Shown here piece by piece: positions 41,299 to 52,169 of a DNA stretch of 64,000 bases. Each line of letters starts with the position of its first letter. Position 1 is the first letter of the stretch. The stretch is taken from the NCBI GenBank assembly GCA_964016985.1, contig OZ024824.1, positions 44,561,168 to 44,625,167 on the forward strand, given 5' to 3'. A program made the translations under genes and the position numbers. This DNA is from Anodontia alba (Eukaryota > Mollusca > Bivalvia > Lucinida > Lucinidae). The notes under the pieces were generated by a model, which did no database searches, was not told the origin of the DNA, and saw nothing but the letters and a program-made list of their open reading frames with translations.

Positions 41299-41766
41299 TT
41301 AAAGGGATGGGTCCACAAAGTTTAACGCTCAATTCAGTAGAAAGGGAAACTTTTATAAAAATCTGATGAGCGGTTTAGGAAATTTGACATCCTTTGGCAA
41401 TAAGTAGCTTTGGGTAATGTTATTCCAGAACGAGGCCGTGACCTAATGACGTCATAAACTCACAACCAAAAAAGACATTTGTTCTAATCCAAGATAACTT
41501 TGGAAAATGGATGACTAATGTCTGTTTTATTTCAAAGAATGCATATTTACTGTTTTAAAGCAAAGGAAATCACCCTGACGCTTTTATTAGCATTTTCGAT
41601 TTGGGTATGTGACAAGGCTGACAAAATGGCGGCCGCAATAGACAACAAAAATGCCATATCTCTTGAACCACTCGACCGATTTCCATAAAATTTATTGTGA
41701 ACTTGTTGCCTCTGTGAGCCATTACTTCTGAAATGAGAGTTAAGTTTTGTGGACCTTTCCCTTTAA
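41299..41766. mobile_element. MITE with TTAA target duplication
   Basis: Inverted ends AGGGATGGGTCCACAAAG and CTTTGTGGACC-type complement (right end TTTTGTGGACCTTTCCCT) lie between TTAA sites at 41299-41302 and 41763-41766. TTAA duplication is characteristic of the piggyBac and Kolobok superfamilies. The interior holds no open frame of note. It is younger than the enclosing 5.8-kb element. Confidence 0.75.
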
Positions 41767-43118
41767 CAGATAGATATCTCTAATGTTGCATTTATCAGCT
41801 TGTTTGAATTGAAGTATTACATTTTTCGCATGGTGCAAGTCTGACCATTTCCTAACTGTTTTCGGTTTGAAATTTTGTGCATGCGCATTCCGAATTATTT
41901 GTCATTTTGGCTGTTTCTGGTATACAAGATATAACTGGGTCAATGCTTATCAAAATGAATGTCATTATCTGGCATTTTGTAGTCCAACAAGCAAAGGTCA
42001 TATAGAGCCAAAGCTGTAGATGATGTCAGTATGTACCCAAAAAGAGAGAAAGAATCAATGCAATATAAGTTAACGTTTCGTTTTGGTTCAGTTAATCTAT
42101 TTCAATGGCTCAGAACATCAAAGTCGGGTAAGCAAAAGTAAAACAAAACAAAATAAAAAACAATTCTTTATTCTGTGATCAGATAACATACTAATTAAAA
42201 CACCATATTTCTTCTATTTGGAAGATCACTGTTACTGAGCTACTTTGGGACTACTGAGGCGCCATCTGTTTTAGAAAGAGCTGCTGTCTCTAAATGCCAT
42301 GTGGTCCGTCGATTTTATGGGGATGTTGTATTTGCTGCATTCTCCTTTTGTTTAGGACAGAATATGGAATCCGATTGTATCAGTGCCTGTCGTTTTTCCT
42401 CTTATTCTTCAATCAACGATAATAAGAAATGTTAAATCTGAATTGAATGTGATGGTTCTTGCAAGAGACAAGTAATTGGACATATTTTTTACAAGTTTAC
42501 ATTTTTTATGTTATGAAAATTTGTGTGCATATCAAAATGATTTGACAATGTAAGAAAGGTTGCTTCAGGGCCAACATTTTTATTAAAATCCGATACTTGT
42601 AGATGCATTGTGTCTCTCACGAGCCAAGCTCTAAAAATATATGCCTAAATAATCTGGAAAAAACAATCTGGAAAAAAGGATCCTTTGGGAACATAGAATC
42701 CAAAGTTTGAAAACTGCCACTCATACTTGCTCAGTAACTGTACCAGTAGTTGGAATACCTGTCACCAAAAGCCAACAATCGCCAGAAAGTAAGACATTTT
42801 AACATATTTGTTTTTGCTATAATACTGACTCCAAATATAATAAAATCAATTTCTTTTTTCTGGATTGCTGGACAAGCTATTAGGTCTTCTGTCCTACTAT
42901 TTGAGCCCCCGAGGCAATCACGATAAAACTGTTGGTGCTTTACAGAATGTTACTATAGAAGCAGACACATTTAATATTAATTTGACTGTTTATATGCATT
43001 ACAATAAAGGCATGCAAGTGCCTTTTATTATGTCTCCAATTTTCAAAAATTGATGTAACATCTAGCGATTTTTTATTTGTTTAACTACTGGTACAGTGCA
43101 ACTACTGGTCTCATGCGA

Positions 43119-43623
43119 GTAGCTATAAGTGACTATTGCATTTGAGTTTAGACCAGTAAGCAACATAAGTGTCGTACAGTTGACCACAAACAACATTAAA
43201 TGGCTTACACCTTGATTCCTCGAGATGGAGGGCTTTTCAGAGATCAAAAATTGAACCAGAAATTGTGGTTTATTGTTTCAGTGATGTAGACCCCGAAAAT
43301 AAATCCCAAATTATCAAAGCGTGATTTTATGAAGATCAAAATCGGTTCCGATTTTCCCGTCGATTCGAGCTTCCCAGGTGATCGAGCATCACTGCATTTT
43401 GAGGAAAGATCAGGAGATACGAACAATTTTCCCAAGACACTGCATAATTTCTCCACATCCAGCGCTAGGTGACATCAAAATATAATGCCAGAAAACATAC
43501 TTACTTGTTGATTTTATCTCCAAAAATTCCATTCGCTTTTCAAACCAAGCGCCATATTTGACCATAAGCGATATTTTTTTTTGACTTATTGACCATAAAA
43601 ACCACTATACGTTGCACCCCCTG
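43119..43623 (-). repeat. Right terminal inverted repeat of the 5.8-kb element
   Basis: Reverse complement of 37791-38306. Minus-strand frames here mirror the left repeat. The interior from 41770 to 43118 is AT-rich with no recognised gene. Confidence 0.88.
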
Positions 43624-43628
43624 TTATA

Positions 43629-43888
43629 TAGGAGATTTAGTATGAAATGAAACCGGCATATGCAGTAAAAACAACTTGCCCTGTTGTATTTGCATAGTTA
43701 TTACAGACATGAAGTTGTTTGAACAATTTTTAACAACAGCTTTCTGGTGTGGATCAATGGATTTGGCATGAACATAGATGAAATCAACTGCCATATAGGT
43801 ATTTGATGAAGCACTCTTACTTTGCATACACATTACAGACATGTTGAAGATATGTATAAAGAAGTTTGATGCTGAAAAATTATTTTTG

Positions 43889-43921
<33 letters not shown>

Positions 43922-43960
43922 AATAACAAACAAAACAAACAAAAAACAACATGCATGGTG
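43629..43960. repeat. Host repeat unit right of the element, with A tract
   Basis: Similar in order to 37440-37785 (see there). It ends with an A run of about 33 bases near 43889-43920. Confidence 0.5.
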
Positions 43961-44148
43961 AGATCAACTTGACCCATAGTATTTTGGTGAATGAATCTGA
44001 AAAAAAGTTATTACCTTGCTGGGGATATCTAATATTAATTGTTTGTCTGTCATTACTGACAATGACCAATCCTAATCAAATGCGTGAAGTGTTATTGTTT
44101 GTGTGTTCTAAGATGGCTGATAAGACTAAGCTATAAACTGCCTGTTGT

Positions 44149-44380
44149 AGATAGAACAAGAGAGGTTTGAAGAAGAAAGCTCTGTTTATGATGCCTTAGC
44201 CCTGGCTTTCTGCTGCACACGTTTCTGTTCGGCTTTGCTGATTCTTTTTGCTTCGTCTTCAGTGGATAGAACAAGAGATTTCTGAGGAAGAAAGCTCTGT
44301 TGGTGATGCCTTAGCCCTGGCTTTCGGCTGCGCACGTTTCTGTTCAGCTTTGCTGATTCTTTTTGCTTCGTCTTCACCAG
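44149..44380 (-). repeat. 115-bp tandem duplication in the LINE C-terminus
   Basis: GATAGAACAAGAGA to TTTTGCTTCGTCTTC is present twice with an offset of about 115 bases. It duplicates the segment encoding DEAKRISKAEQKR and ARAKA. Since 115 is not a multiple of three, the second copy is out of frame. Confidence 0.8.
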
Positions 44381-45975
44381 CATCCCTTCTTATGAGGCCT
44401 CGCCACTTTGTTCGATCCTGTGCAATCTATTCCCACGACTCTATTGGTATGTTGAAGTCTTCAAGGGAGGCTTTGAGAGTGTCCTTGTATCGCTTCTTCT
44501 GACCACCATGGGAGCGTTTTCTGTCTCGTAGTTCTCCATAGAGGATCTTCTTTGTCAAACGTTCATCAGGCATTCTGGTAACATCTTAACTTGCCAATTT
44601 CAGAAGAGTATGTTCGCTCTGTATCCCTGCCCCATTTCAGGACTTCTTTGTCTGGAATCCTGTGTTGCCACTTGATCTTTAGAAGTTTTCTATGACAGCT
44701 TGTATAGAAGTGGTTCAATCTTTTGGCATGACGTTGGTAAACTGTCCAAGTTTTGCATGCGTATAATAGTGTTGGCAGCACCACGGATCTGTAGACTTTC
44801 AGTTTTGTGTCAAGTCTGATTCCACTTCAATCCCAAATGCTGCACTAGCTTTGGCAATCCTGGCACTGACTTCATCAATTTGCAAACCTCTAGACAATGT
44901 ACTTCCAAGGTAGGTGATCTTGTCTACCATTTGCAATCGTTGACCTTTCACTGTGATGGTAGGCACCTTGTAAGGCTTTCCAGGTGCTGGCTGATATACC
45001 ATCCCAGTATTTTTGATGCTGACTGTGAGATCATAGCTGTCACATGAATCAGGTACTTGATCCACACCTTTCTGCGTTTTCTCTTCAGTTAGAGCACCCT
45101 TTGCCATGTCATCAGCAAAGAGGAACTCATCTTGCACCTTTGTCTGCACCTTGGATTTAGATTGCAACCTTCTTAGGTTGAAAAGCTTTCCATCAAAGCG
45201 ATACCTAATAGGTATACCATTGTCACCGTCCTGGAAAGGCTGTGTAAGCATGGCAGAAAACATCATACTGAACAGTGTTAAAGCTAGTACACAGCCTTGC
45301 TTAACTCCATTTGTCACCGGGAATGGATTAGAAAACTCGCAATCGTTTTAGATCCTCGCAAGCATACCATCGTAGAACTGCCGCACCATTGCTTTGAATT
45401 TGGCAGGACAGCCAAACTTTGCCATAATTTTCCAAAGTCCCTGTCTGTGTCATATGCTTTGGTAAGGTCGACAAAGGTCATGTAGAGGTCCACATTCTGT
45501 TCCTAGCATTTCTCTTGAAGCTGTCTTGCTGTGAAGATCATGTCTACTGTTCCTCTGTCTTTCCTGAATCCACACTGGCTTTCTTTTAGAAGCCCTGACT
45601 GTTCAGGGTGTTCATTCAAACGATTCAGTAGGACTCTTGCAAGGATCTTCCCAGCGATTGACAATAAAGAGATGCCTCGATGATTGTCACAGAATTGAGG
45701 ATTCCATTTCCTTTTGAATAGATGGATAATTGTTGAATCCTTGAGTTCTAGAGTGATGGCTTCTTTTCTCCACATAGTGTGAAATAACTCTGTCAGTTTC
45801 TCTGCAACTGGAGGACCTCCTGCTTTGTAGATCTCTGCAGGTATTTGCATCGGATCCTGGAGCCTTGCCAGATGACAGAAGTTTTATGGCTTCCCTTTTT
45901 CGGACACGGTTTGGAACTCATCAAGCAGCGGATTATATTCCACCTGTGTTAGTCTGTTGATAGCGTTATCATTGA
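44150..45975 (-). pseudogene. LINE reverse transcriptase, 3' part
   Basis: Read on the minus strand, the palm begins with STIIHLFKRKW and NHRGISLLSIAGKILARVL (45503-45850). Next come LYMTFVDLTKAYDT with the first catalytic aspartate, then VKQGCVLA and FADDM (near 45110), QMVDKITYLGS and a thumb/connection (TLLYACKTWTVYQRHAKRL, 44566-44784). The basic C-terminus (DEAKRISKAEQKR, KARAKAS) is duplicated. Catalytic boxes survive, but in-frame stops occur at 45503-45505 and 45348-45350, each explainable as C-to-T in a glutamine codon. This is a non-LTR element; clade not assigned. Confidence 0.85.
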
Positions 45976-45977
45976 TA

Positions 45978-47260
45978 CGAGGGGAGTTCAATAAGTTCGT
46001 AGAACTCGGCATTTTTCTGTACAATTCAAGATTTCTTTTTTCATTTTTGTGCAGTGTAAACCTTTGTCAGTTGAATGATAACAGCCGTTCAGTCAACACG
46101 TACATTTTTTGCTCTTACTTTTTGTTTGAAAACCTATACCCATAGGCAAGTATGGAAAGTCAGAATATTGAGTTCAGAGCAGTCATAAAGTTCCTCACTA
46201 AGGAGGGTGCAAAGGCCAAAGAAATCCATTGACGCATGGCTTATGTGTATGGTGATAGTAGCCTAAAGTATTCCACAGTGGCAAAGTGGTCAACAGAATT
46301 TAAACGTGGGAAGATGACCCAAGGCCAGGTCGCCCTGCTGATGTCATCAGCCAGGAGATGATCGACCGTGTTGAGAGACTTGTGCTAAACAATCGCCGAA
46401 TCAAAGTTGCCGAACTTGCTTCAGAATATGGTATTTCTAATGGAAGTGTTTACACTATAATCCATGAACATTAAGGCATGTTAAAAGTATCTGCCTGGTG
46501 GGTACCCAGAAACTGGAACATGCAAGATCGTCAGCAAAGGGTGGAGTCAAGTCAAGAACTTCAGGAAGTGTACAATGCCAATCCAGAGGACTTTCACACT
46601 CGTCTTGTAACAGGAGATGAAACTTGGCTTCACCACTGGGACCCAGATACTAAAAAAGAGTCCATGCAATGGAAGCGCCCTGGCTCACCCCCACCTAAGA
46701 AATTTCGTACCCAACCATCAGCCAGCAAGGTAATGGCCTCGGTGTTTTGAGACTCCAAAGGGATTATATTGATAGATTACAGGCCTGCTGGTACTTCAAT
46801 TACAGGAGAATAATATGCCAATGTCATTAAACAAGTAAGAGTTGCTATTAAAGAAAAACGAAGGGGAAAGCTAGCTGCTGGTGTCCTTCTTTTGCATGAT
46901 AATGCCCCTGTGCACAAGTCCAGAGTTGCACAAGCGGCTATTCGTGAGTGCAAGTTCGAGCAGTTAAATCACCCGCCATACAGTCCAGACCTGGCCCCAA
47001 GTGACTATTATCTGTTTCGAAATTTGAAGTCCCACTTGCGTGGAACGAGATTTCGGGACGATGATGAGCTTAAGGCTGCTACAGAGGCTTTGTTTGAGGA
47101 CCAAATAGACGACTTTTATTTCAAAGGCATAGACTGCTTAAAAGAAAAGTGGGCCAAATGCATTGAAGTAAAGGGGGATTATATTGAAAAATAATGTTGA
47201 AACCATATTCCAGTCTGTGAGTTGAACCCCGAGTTCTACGAACTTATTGAACTCCCCTCG
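45978..47260 (+). mobile_element. mariner transposon inserted in the LINE
   Basis: Perfect ~32-bp terminal inverted repeats (CGAGGGGAGTTCAATAAGTT at the left tip) are flanked by TA on each side (45976-45977 and 47261-47262). The full length of 1283 bp is normal for mariner. Excising it rejoins the LINE at TTGATAAATGATGG. The internal transposase gene is on the plus strand and broken. Confidence 0.93.
46152..47194 (+). pseudogene. mariner (D34D) transposase pseudogene
   Basis: Homology runs from MESQNIEFRAVIKFL to the stop at 47194. It includes an HTH region (VAELASEYGISNGSVYTIIH), then TGDETW (aspartate near 46616), HDNAPVH (aspartate near 46898) and SPDLAPSDYYLF. There are 34 residues between the second and third aspartates, the D34D signature of mariners. 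Lesions are stops at 46230, 46472, 46748 and 46811, plus a small deletion with a frameshift near 46312, just before DDPRPGRP. All three catalytic aspartates remain in the sequence, but the gene cannot make a full protein. Confidence 0.92.
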
Positions 47261-47262
47261 TA

Positions 47263-48040
47263 AATGATGGCAGATTAAGGACACCATCAAAGTGTTCAGC
47301 CCATCTTTTCAAGATAGCTTCGTTATCAGCCAGAAGACGAGTTCCATCTCACTAAGGAGTAGGGTGGTTCATGAGCTCTGGGGACCATATACTGTCTTAA
47401 GTGTATCAAAGAACTTCTTCATATCCTTTCTGTCTGCTGAGTGAACGGTGTCTCTAAAGACTGTCCCGCTCCCATCTACATCCTCTGAACTGTTTCAATT
47501 GCATCTAAACGGCTGCAGATATCAGTGATGAATGCTTGCCTCCTGCTGTCTTGTTTCAGCTTGGAGACATCCAGTCTCTATCGCACGTTCCCACCTTGTA
47601 GTCGTCGTACAGGCTGAATGCGCAGGTTGAGTTTGCTGACGACAAGCCTGTCCAACAGTCTGCACCATACATAGTCCTTGTCACTCTGACATCCAGTCTC
47701 TCCTTCCTTCGCACTATGACAGTCAATGGGATGCCAGTGTTTGGAGCTGGGGTGCTTCCAAGATGTCTTGTTGCGAGTTAGTAGACTGTGTTAGTGATCA
47801 GTAGTTCATGCTCTGCACACATCCTTAAAAGGAGGAGGTCATTGCTGTTGCACTTCCCTACTCCTTCATTTCTAATCACGGCTTTCCAGGTTTGGTGGTG
47901 GCATTGGAGTCCCCGAGGAGGATGAGTTTGTCTGTCCGGGGTATTGCAGAAATCACAGAATCCAGATCATCGTAGAACTTGTCTCTAACCTCATCTGGGT
48001 AAAAGACAAGTTCTATGATGATCTGGATTCTAATAAAGCA
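47263..48040 (-). pseudogene. LINE AP-endonuclease region, 5' part
   Basis: On the minus strand, a stretch near 47690-47940 reads like the end of an AP-endonuclease (KLILLGDSNATTK-like, then EGVGKCNSNDLLLLRMCAEH, ELLITNT and VRRKERLDVRVTRTMYGADC). Upstream and linker sequence are frameshifted. Together with 44150-45975 it makes one LINE of about 2.6 kb excluding the mariner. Confidence 0.65.
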
Positions 48041-48082
48041 TGATTATTGGGTATATCTAATAAACCATGATTATTGGCACTT

Positions 48083-48770
48083 TTTATACCCCACCACACA
48101 ATAGTGGTGGGGTGTTATGGTTTCAAGTTGGCTGTCCGTGTGTCTATATTTTCGTTTTCGGACGATAACTTGAGTAAACATAAATGGATTTTCACCAAAC
48201 TTTATATGTGCTTTGATATTGTGAAGATCTGGGTTGGGATTGCTTATGAAAAAATTCTGTCAATTTTGACAGAGGTAATTTTGACAGAGGTATCTGCCTG
48301 CGACTCGTCCTTATTTTCGGTTCCGGACGATAACTTCAGTAATTTCAAGAAACTTGGCACGTACATTGATATTGAGGAGATCTGCTTTGGGATTGCTAAC
48401 AGGTGAATTTCATCAATTTTTGACAGCGTTACCTGCCCGCGACTTTTCCTTTTTTTTTTCATTTTCGGACGATAACTTCAGTAAATATCAATGGATTTTC
48501 ATGAAACTTGGTATGTGCATTGATATTGAGGGGATCTGCTTTGGGATAGTTAATGGGCAAATTTCATTTATTTTGACAGTTATCTGCCAGCGACACTTCC
48601 ATATTTTCGTTTCTGGACAAAAACGTGAGTAAATCTCAACGGATTTTCACAAAACTTGATATGTGCATTGATATTGTGGAGATCTGATTTGGGGTTGCTA
48701 ATGAGCAGATTTCATCAATTTGTGACAATTATGTGCCCACGACATGATAATGGCGGGGTGTTATCGTTTC
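48083..48770 (+). mobile_element. Tandem-core element (CCCCACCACACAATAGTGGT type)
   Basis: The T-rich leader is followed by the stem CCCCACCACACAATAGTGGTGGGG and GGCTGTCCGTGTGTC. Four ~150-base units carry CGGACGATAACTTGAGTAAAC and GGATTTTCACCAAACTT. It ends near ATGATAATGGCGGGGTG. The units are the same family as at 10060-11180 and 24720-25090. Confidence 0.7.
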
Positions 48771-49246
48771 ACGTTTTTATTGTTTTAACCTTTACCACTC
48801 TCTTGGCTAATTTCGCAGCTGACCAATTGATGATATTTTTTCTCAGAAAACAGGAAACCACTTAAGCTATTTTCACCAGATTTCACGTAGGGCCTTCTGT
48901 GAAAAGGGTATTGACAATTTGTTCAAATAGTTCCGCACCGTTAAACAAAATGACTGTCATGTCCATATATGGTAAAAGCACTTTAAATCTTCTTTTCCAG
49001 AACCAAGAAGGCTGAATCTTGGTACATATCATCGGGATCTCAAGGTCTACCAAATTTGTTCAAATGATGGTTGTAGAATGACATTTGACTATTTTTTATG
49101 ACAAGGTCAAATTTGTGCCCCCATACATATGTATAGGGAAATGTTGAAAACTCTTTCTCAAAATATATTTAAGACTAATGACTGAAACTTACAAGGTATG
49201 ATTAAAGTCGTAAAACTTCTTAGTTACAACCAAAGTATTGTCCCCT

Positions 49247-49248
<2 letters not shown>

Positions 49249-49283
<35 letters not shown>
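49249..49283. repeat. (GT)n microsatellite
   Basis: Uninterrupted GT dinucleotides for about 35 bases, inside the core of the long-unit element. A G-rich run of about 20 follows at 49405-49424. Confidence 0.95.
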
Positions 49284-49285
<2 letters not shown>

Positions 49286-50636
49286 ATATACATGTGTAAA
49301 ATTTTGTAACTTTTGAATGTCTTCTTTTCTGAAACCGCTTGAGCAATATTCACCAGATTTCACATGGGGCCTTCTGTCAAAAGGGAGCTGACAATTTGTT
49401 TGATGGGGGGGGGGGGGGGGGGGGATGGAGTGGGGGGAGGGTGGGGGTGGGGGTTACCTGCACTTACCACCTGGGCTATATACATATGTAAAATTTTGTA
49501 ACTTTTGAATGTCTTCTTCTCTGAAACCGCCTTAGCAATATTCACCAGATTTCACATGGGGCCTTCTGTCAAAAGGGAATTGACAATTTGTTTGATTGAT
49601 TCCGCGCCGTTGAACAAGATGGCTGCCATGCCCATATACGGTAAAACACACAAAAATCTTCTTCTCTAGAACCAAGAAAGCTTTGAAGCTGAATCTTGGT
49701 ATATATCATCGGGGACTCAAGGTCTACTAAGTTTGTTCAAATGATGGTCGTAGGTTGACCTTTGACCTTTTTACGTCAAGGTCAAATTTGCGCCCCATAC
49801 ATTTTTATAGGGAAAATATTGAAAAGTCATTTTCTCAAATGTATTAACCACTAATGGCTGAAGCTTACAATGTGTGATTAGAGTAGTAAAACTAGTTACA
49901 ATAAAAATTTTGTCCCATGGGAGTTATCTGCCCTTGATCCTTGGCTATTAACATGCATAAAATTGTGTAATCATTAAATGTCTTCTTCTCTGAAACCACT
50001 TGAGCTATTTTTACCAGATTTCCCGTGGGGCCTTTTGTCCAAAGGGTATTGCCAGTTTGTCTGAATGGTTCCGTGCAATCAAGATTGCCGCCATGCCCAT
50101 ATATGGTAAAAACGCTTTAAAAGTTTTTTCTCCAGAACCAAAAAAGCTTTGAGGCTGAATCGTGGTACCAATATAGCATCAAGAACTCGAATTCTACCAA
50201 GTTTGGTCAAATGATGGTCGTAGATTGACCTTTGACCTTTTTACGGCAAGGTCAAATTTTGGCCCCCATATATTTATATGGGGAAATGTTGAATAATCAT
50301 TTTCTCAATATGTATTAAAGACTAATGGCTGAAAGTTACAATGGATGATTAAAGAAGTAAAACTGTTTGGATACCGTCAAAAGTTTGGGGGTTATCTGAC
50401 CTTGCCCCTGTTCGGGCTATGTACATCTATGTGTATAAAATCGTGATGTAAATCGTGATGTATGTGTATATAAATGTCTTCTTCCTTGACCAGTTTTCAC
50501 CAGATTTCACGATACCTTCTGTCGAAAGGATTTTGACAATTTGTTCAAATGGTTACCTGTCATGCCCATATATGGTAAAACACTTAAAAATCTTCCTTCT
50601 CTAGAACTAAGAACGCTTTGAGGGGACTCGGAGTCT

Positions 50637-50930
50637 ACTGTTATCTTCTCCAGAACTAAGAATGCTTTGAGGCTGAATCTTGGTATACAGCATTGGGGAC
50701 TCGAAATCTACTGTTATCTTCTCCAGGACTAAGAAAGCTTTGAGGCTGAATCTTGGTATACAGCATTGGGGACTCGGAATCTACTGTTATCTTCTCCAGA
50801 ACTAAGAAAGCTTTGAGGCTGAATCTTGGTATACAGCATTGGGGACTCGGAATCTACTGTTATCTTCTCCAGAACTAAGAAAGCTTTGAGGCTGAATCTT
50901 GGTATACAGCACTGGGGACTCAAAGTCTAC
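50637..50930. repeat. 73-bp tandem array, four units
   Basis: TTATCTTCTCCAGAACTAAG recurs at 50641, 50714, 50787 and 50860, exactly 73 bases apart, each with GGCTGAATCTTGGTATACAG. The units are nearly identical, unlike the surrounding diverged 450-base units, so the array is a recent local expansion. Confidence 0.93.
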
Positions 50931-51161
50931 AAATTTTGTTCAAGTGATGATACTAGGGTGACCTTTGGCCTTTTAATGATATGGTCAAATTTGTGTCCTA
51001 ATTGTTGTGACAATACTGGAAGAAGTTGCAAGGCATTTGCAAAAATGCAGTAGCTGTTTTATCACGTGAGCGAATCTAGGCCCATGGGCCTCTTATTTTA
51101 TAACTTTGTTTCCCAAAATCTTATAAGCTTTACATTGTAGTGGTTTCGGGCTCAGTGAGCT

Positions 51162-51373
51162 TTACCCTAGTCCTGCTGAACCCATATATGCACTGTCTTT
51201 GCAAACAGTGTAGATATAGATTAGTTGGCTTCTGAAGAAACCAATTGATCTGAATCTGCACTGTTTGTCATTACCTATGTGAATTTGTATCAACAATCTG
51301 GATAAAGTAATCCGACTGGATGAAAATTAGAAGTCGGCGTGGCATCTTAATTTATTCAGCATGGTAAGGGACT
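51162..51373. mobile_element. Hairpin MITE, short type
   Basis: TTACCCTAGTCCTGCTGAAC at the left and CAGCATGGTAAGGGACTAA at the right enclose the family hairpin (GATTAGTTGGCTTCTGAAG). It is adjacent to, and in the same orientation as, the next copy. Confidence 0.7.
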
Positions 51374-51384
51374 AATGACGTGAG

Positions 51385-51596
51385 TTAACCCTTGTCCTGC
51401 TGAACCCGGATATACCCTGTCTTTGCAAACAGTGTAGATCCAGATAAGTTGGCTTCTGAAGGAGCCCTGATCTGGATCTGCACTGTTTGTCATTAAGTAT
51501 GTGAATCTGTATTGACAACCTGGATCAAGTAATCTGATTGGCTGAAAATTAGAAGAGGGTGTAGCATCTTAATTTATTCAGCAGGACAAGGGTTAA
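51385..51596. mobile_element. Hairpin MITE, short type, second in tandem
   Basis: TTAACCCTTGTCCTGCTGAA and CAGCAGGACAAGGGTTAA are exact inverted ends. The interior matches 51162-51373 and 16615-16828. Confidence 0.85.
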
Positions 51597-51649
51597 CATA
51601 CCTTCTGACGTGCGCCTAACGAATATTAAGATCAGCCTTTGCATTCCAC

Positions 51650-51870
51650 ATGAAAAAAAAAAAAAAAAAAAAAAAAAGAAAAACACACAAAAAAAAAAAA
51701 ATAAAAATAAAAAAAAAAAAAAAAAAAAATAAAAATAAAACACAAAAAACCACAAAAAAACAACAACAAACAAACAACAACAACAAAAAAAAAAAAAAAC
51801 AAAAAAAAAAAAAAAAAGTAAAAAAAAAAAAAAAAAACAAACAAAAAAAAAAACAAAAAACAAAAAAACT
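51650..51870. repeat. A-rich low-complexity block
   Basis: About 220 bases of almost pure A with scattered C and T (AAACAACAAC phrases). Poly-Lys frames on one strand and poly-Phe frames on the other are artefacts. Confidence 0.95.
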
Positions 51871-52169
51871 GCACCTTGGCTATCCAAAATGCGCTTAGTA
51901 AAGATTCTGATCAGATTGCGCAATCTAATAATTCAACCTTTATTGGCTGTGTCAATCATCTGACAAAAAACTGGACCCGATCCGATGATGTAAAATGCAT
52001 TGTTTGATATTCATTACAAGAAGAAGAAGCGACTGAGAAGCAATGCTAATAATTGTATGACACTAAATTTTACAAAATTCAGCAAAACACAATGGTTCGA
52101 ACACTGATGGCTCGTTTAAACTTCTTTGGATATCTCAAGAGAACAAATATTTAAGGATTATTTTATAGG

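Larger units (their letters stand above)
37791..43623. mobile_element. 5.8-kb DNA element with ~510-bp terminal inverted repeats, class unknown
   Basis: Inverted repeats at 37791-38306 and 43119-43623 end in CAGGGGGTGCAACG/CGTTGCACCCCCTG. The 5-bp TTATA is duplicated at the outer borders (37786-37790 and 43624-43628). The interior of about 4.8 kb has no frame longer than ~85 codons and no recognised transposase. Part of it is later insertions: a SINE at 40495-40802, a TTAA MITE at 41299-41766 and a palindrome near 38361-38482. The CAGGG/CCCTG ends resemble hAT ends, but a 5-bp rather than 8-bp duplication argues against a simple hAT call. It is non-autonomous or decayed. Confidence 0.8.
48775..51097 (+). 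mobile_element. Tandem-core element, ~450-base units
   Basis: Four long units carry TCTTCTCTGAAACC, TTCACCAGATTTCACATGGG, ATGCCCATATATGGTAAAA, GGTTGACCTTTGACC and TTATAGGGAAAT-like blocks. A nested 73-bp array lies at 50637-50930. The 3' end is CACGTGAGCG, a GGCCCATGGGCC stem, then CTCTTATTTTA. Minus-strand repeated phrases are translations of the array. There is no gene. Confidence 0.75.

Noticed and set aside
37791..43623. Calling the 5.8-kb element a hAT transposon
   Set aside because: The CAGGGG tip is hAT-like, but no 8-bp duplication fits the borders; only TTATA (5 bp) is repeated, and no hAT transposase is present.
50729..51053. Protein-like repeats (FSLKAFLVLEKI) near 50.8 kb
   Set aside because: They are produced by the 73-bp tandem units, whose length is not a multiple of three, so successive units change frame.
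51549..51923. Poly-Phe and poly-Lys open frames
   Set aside because: Pure low-complexity A-rich DNA translated in both directions.
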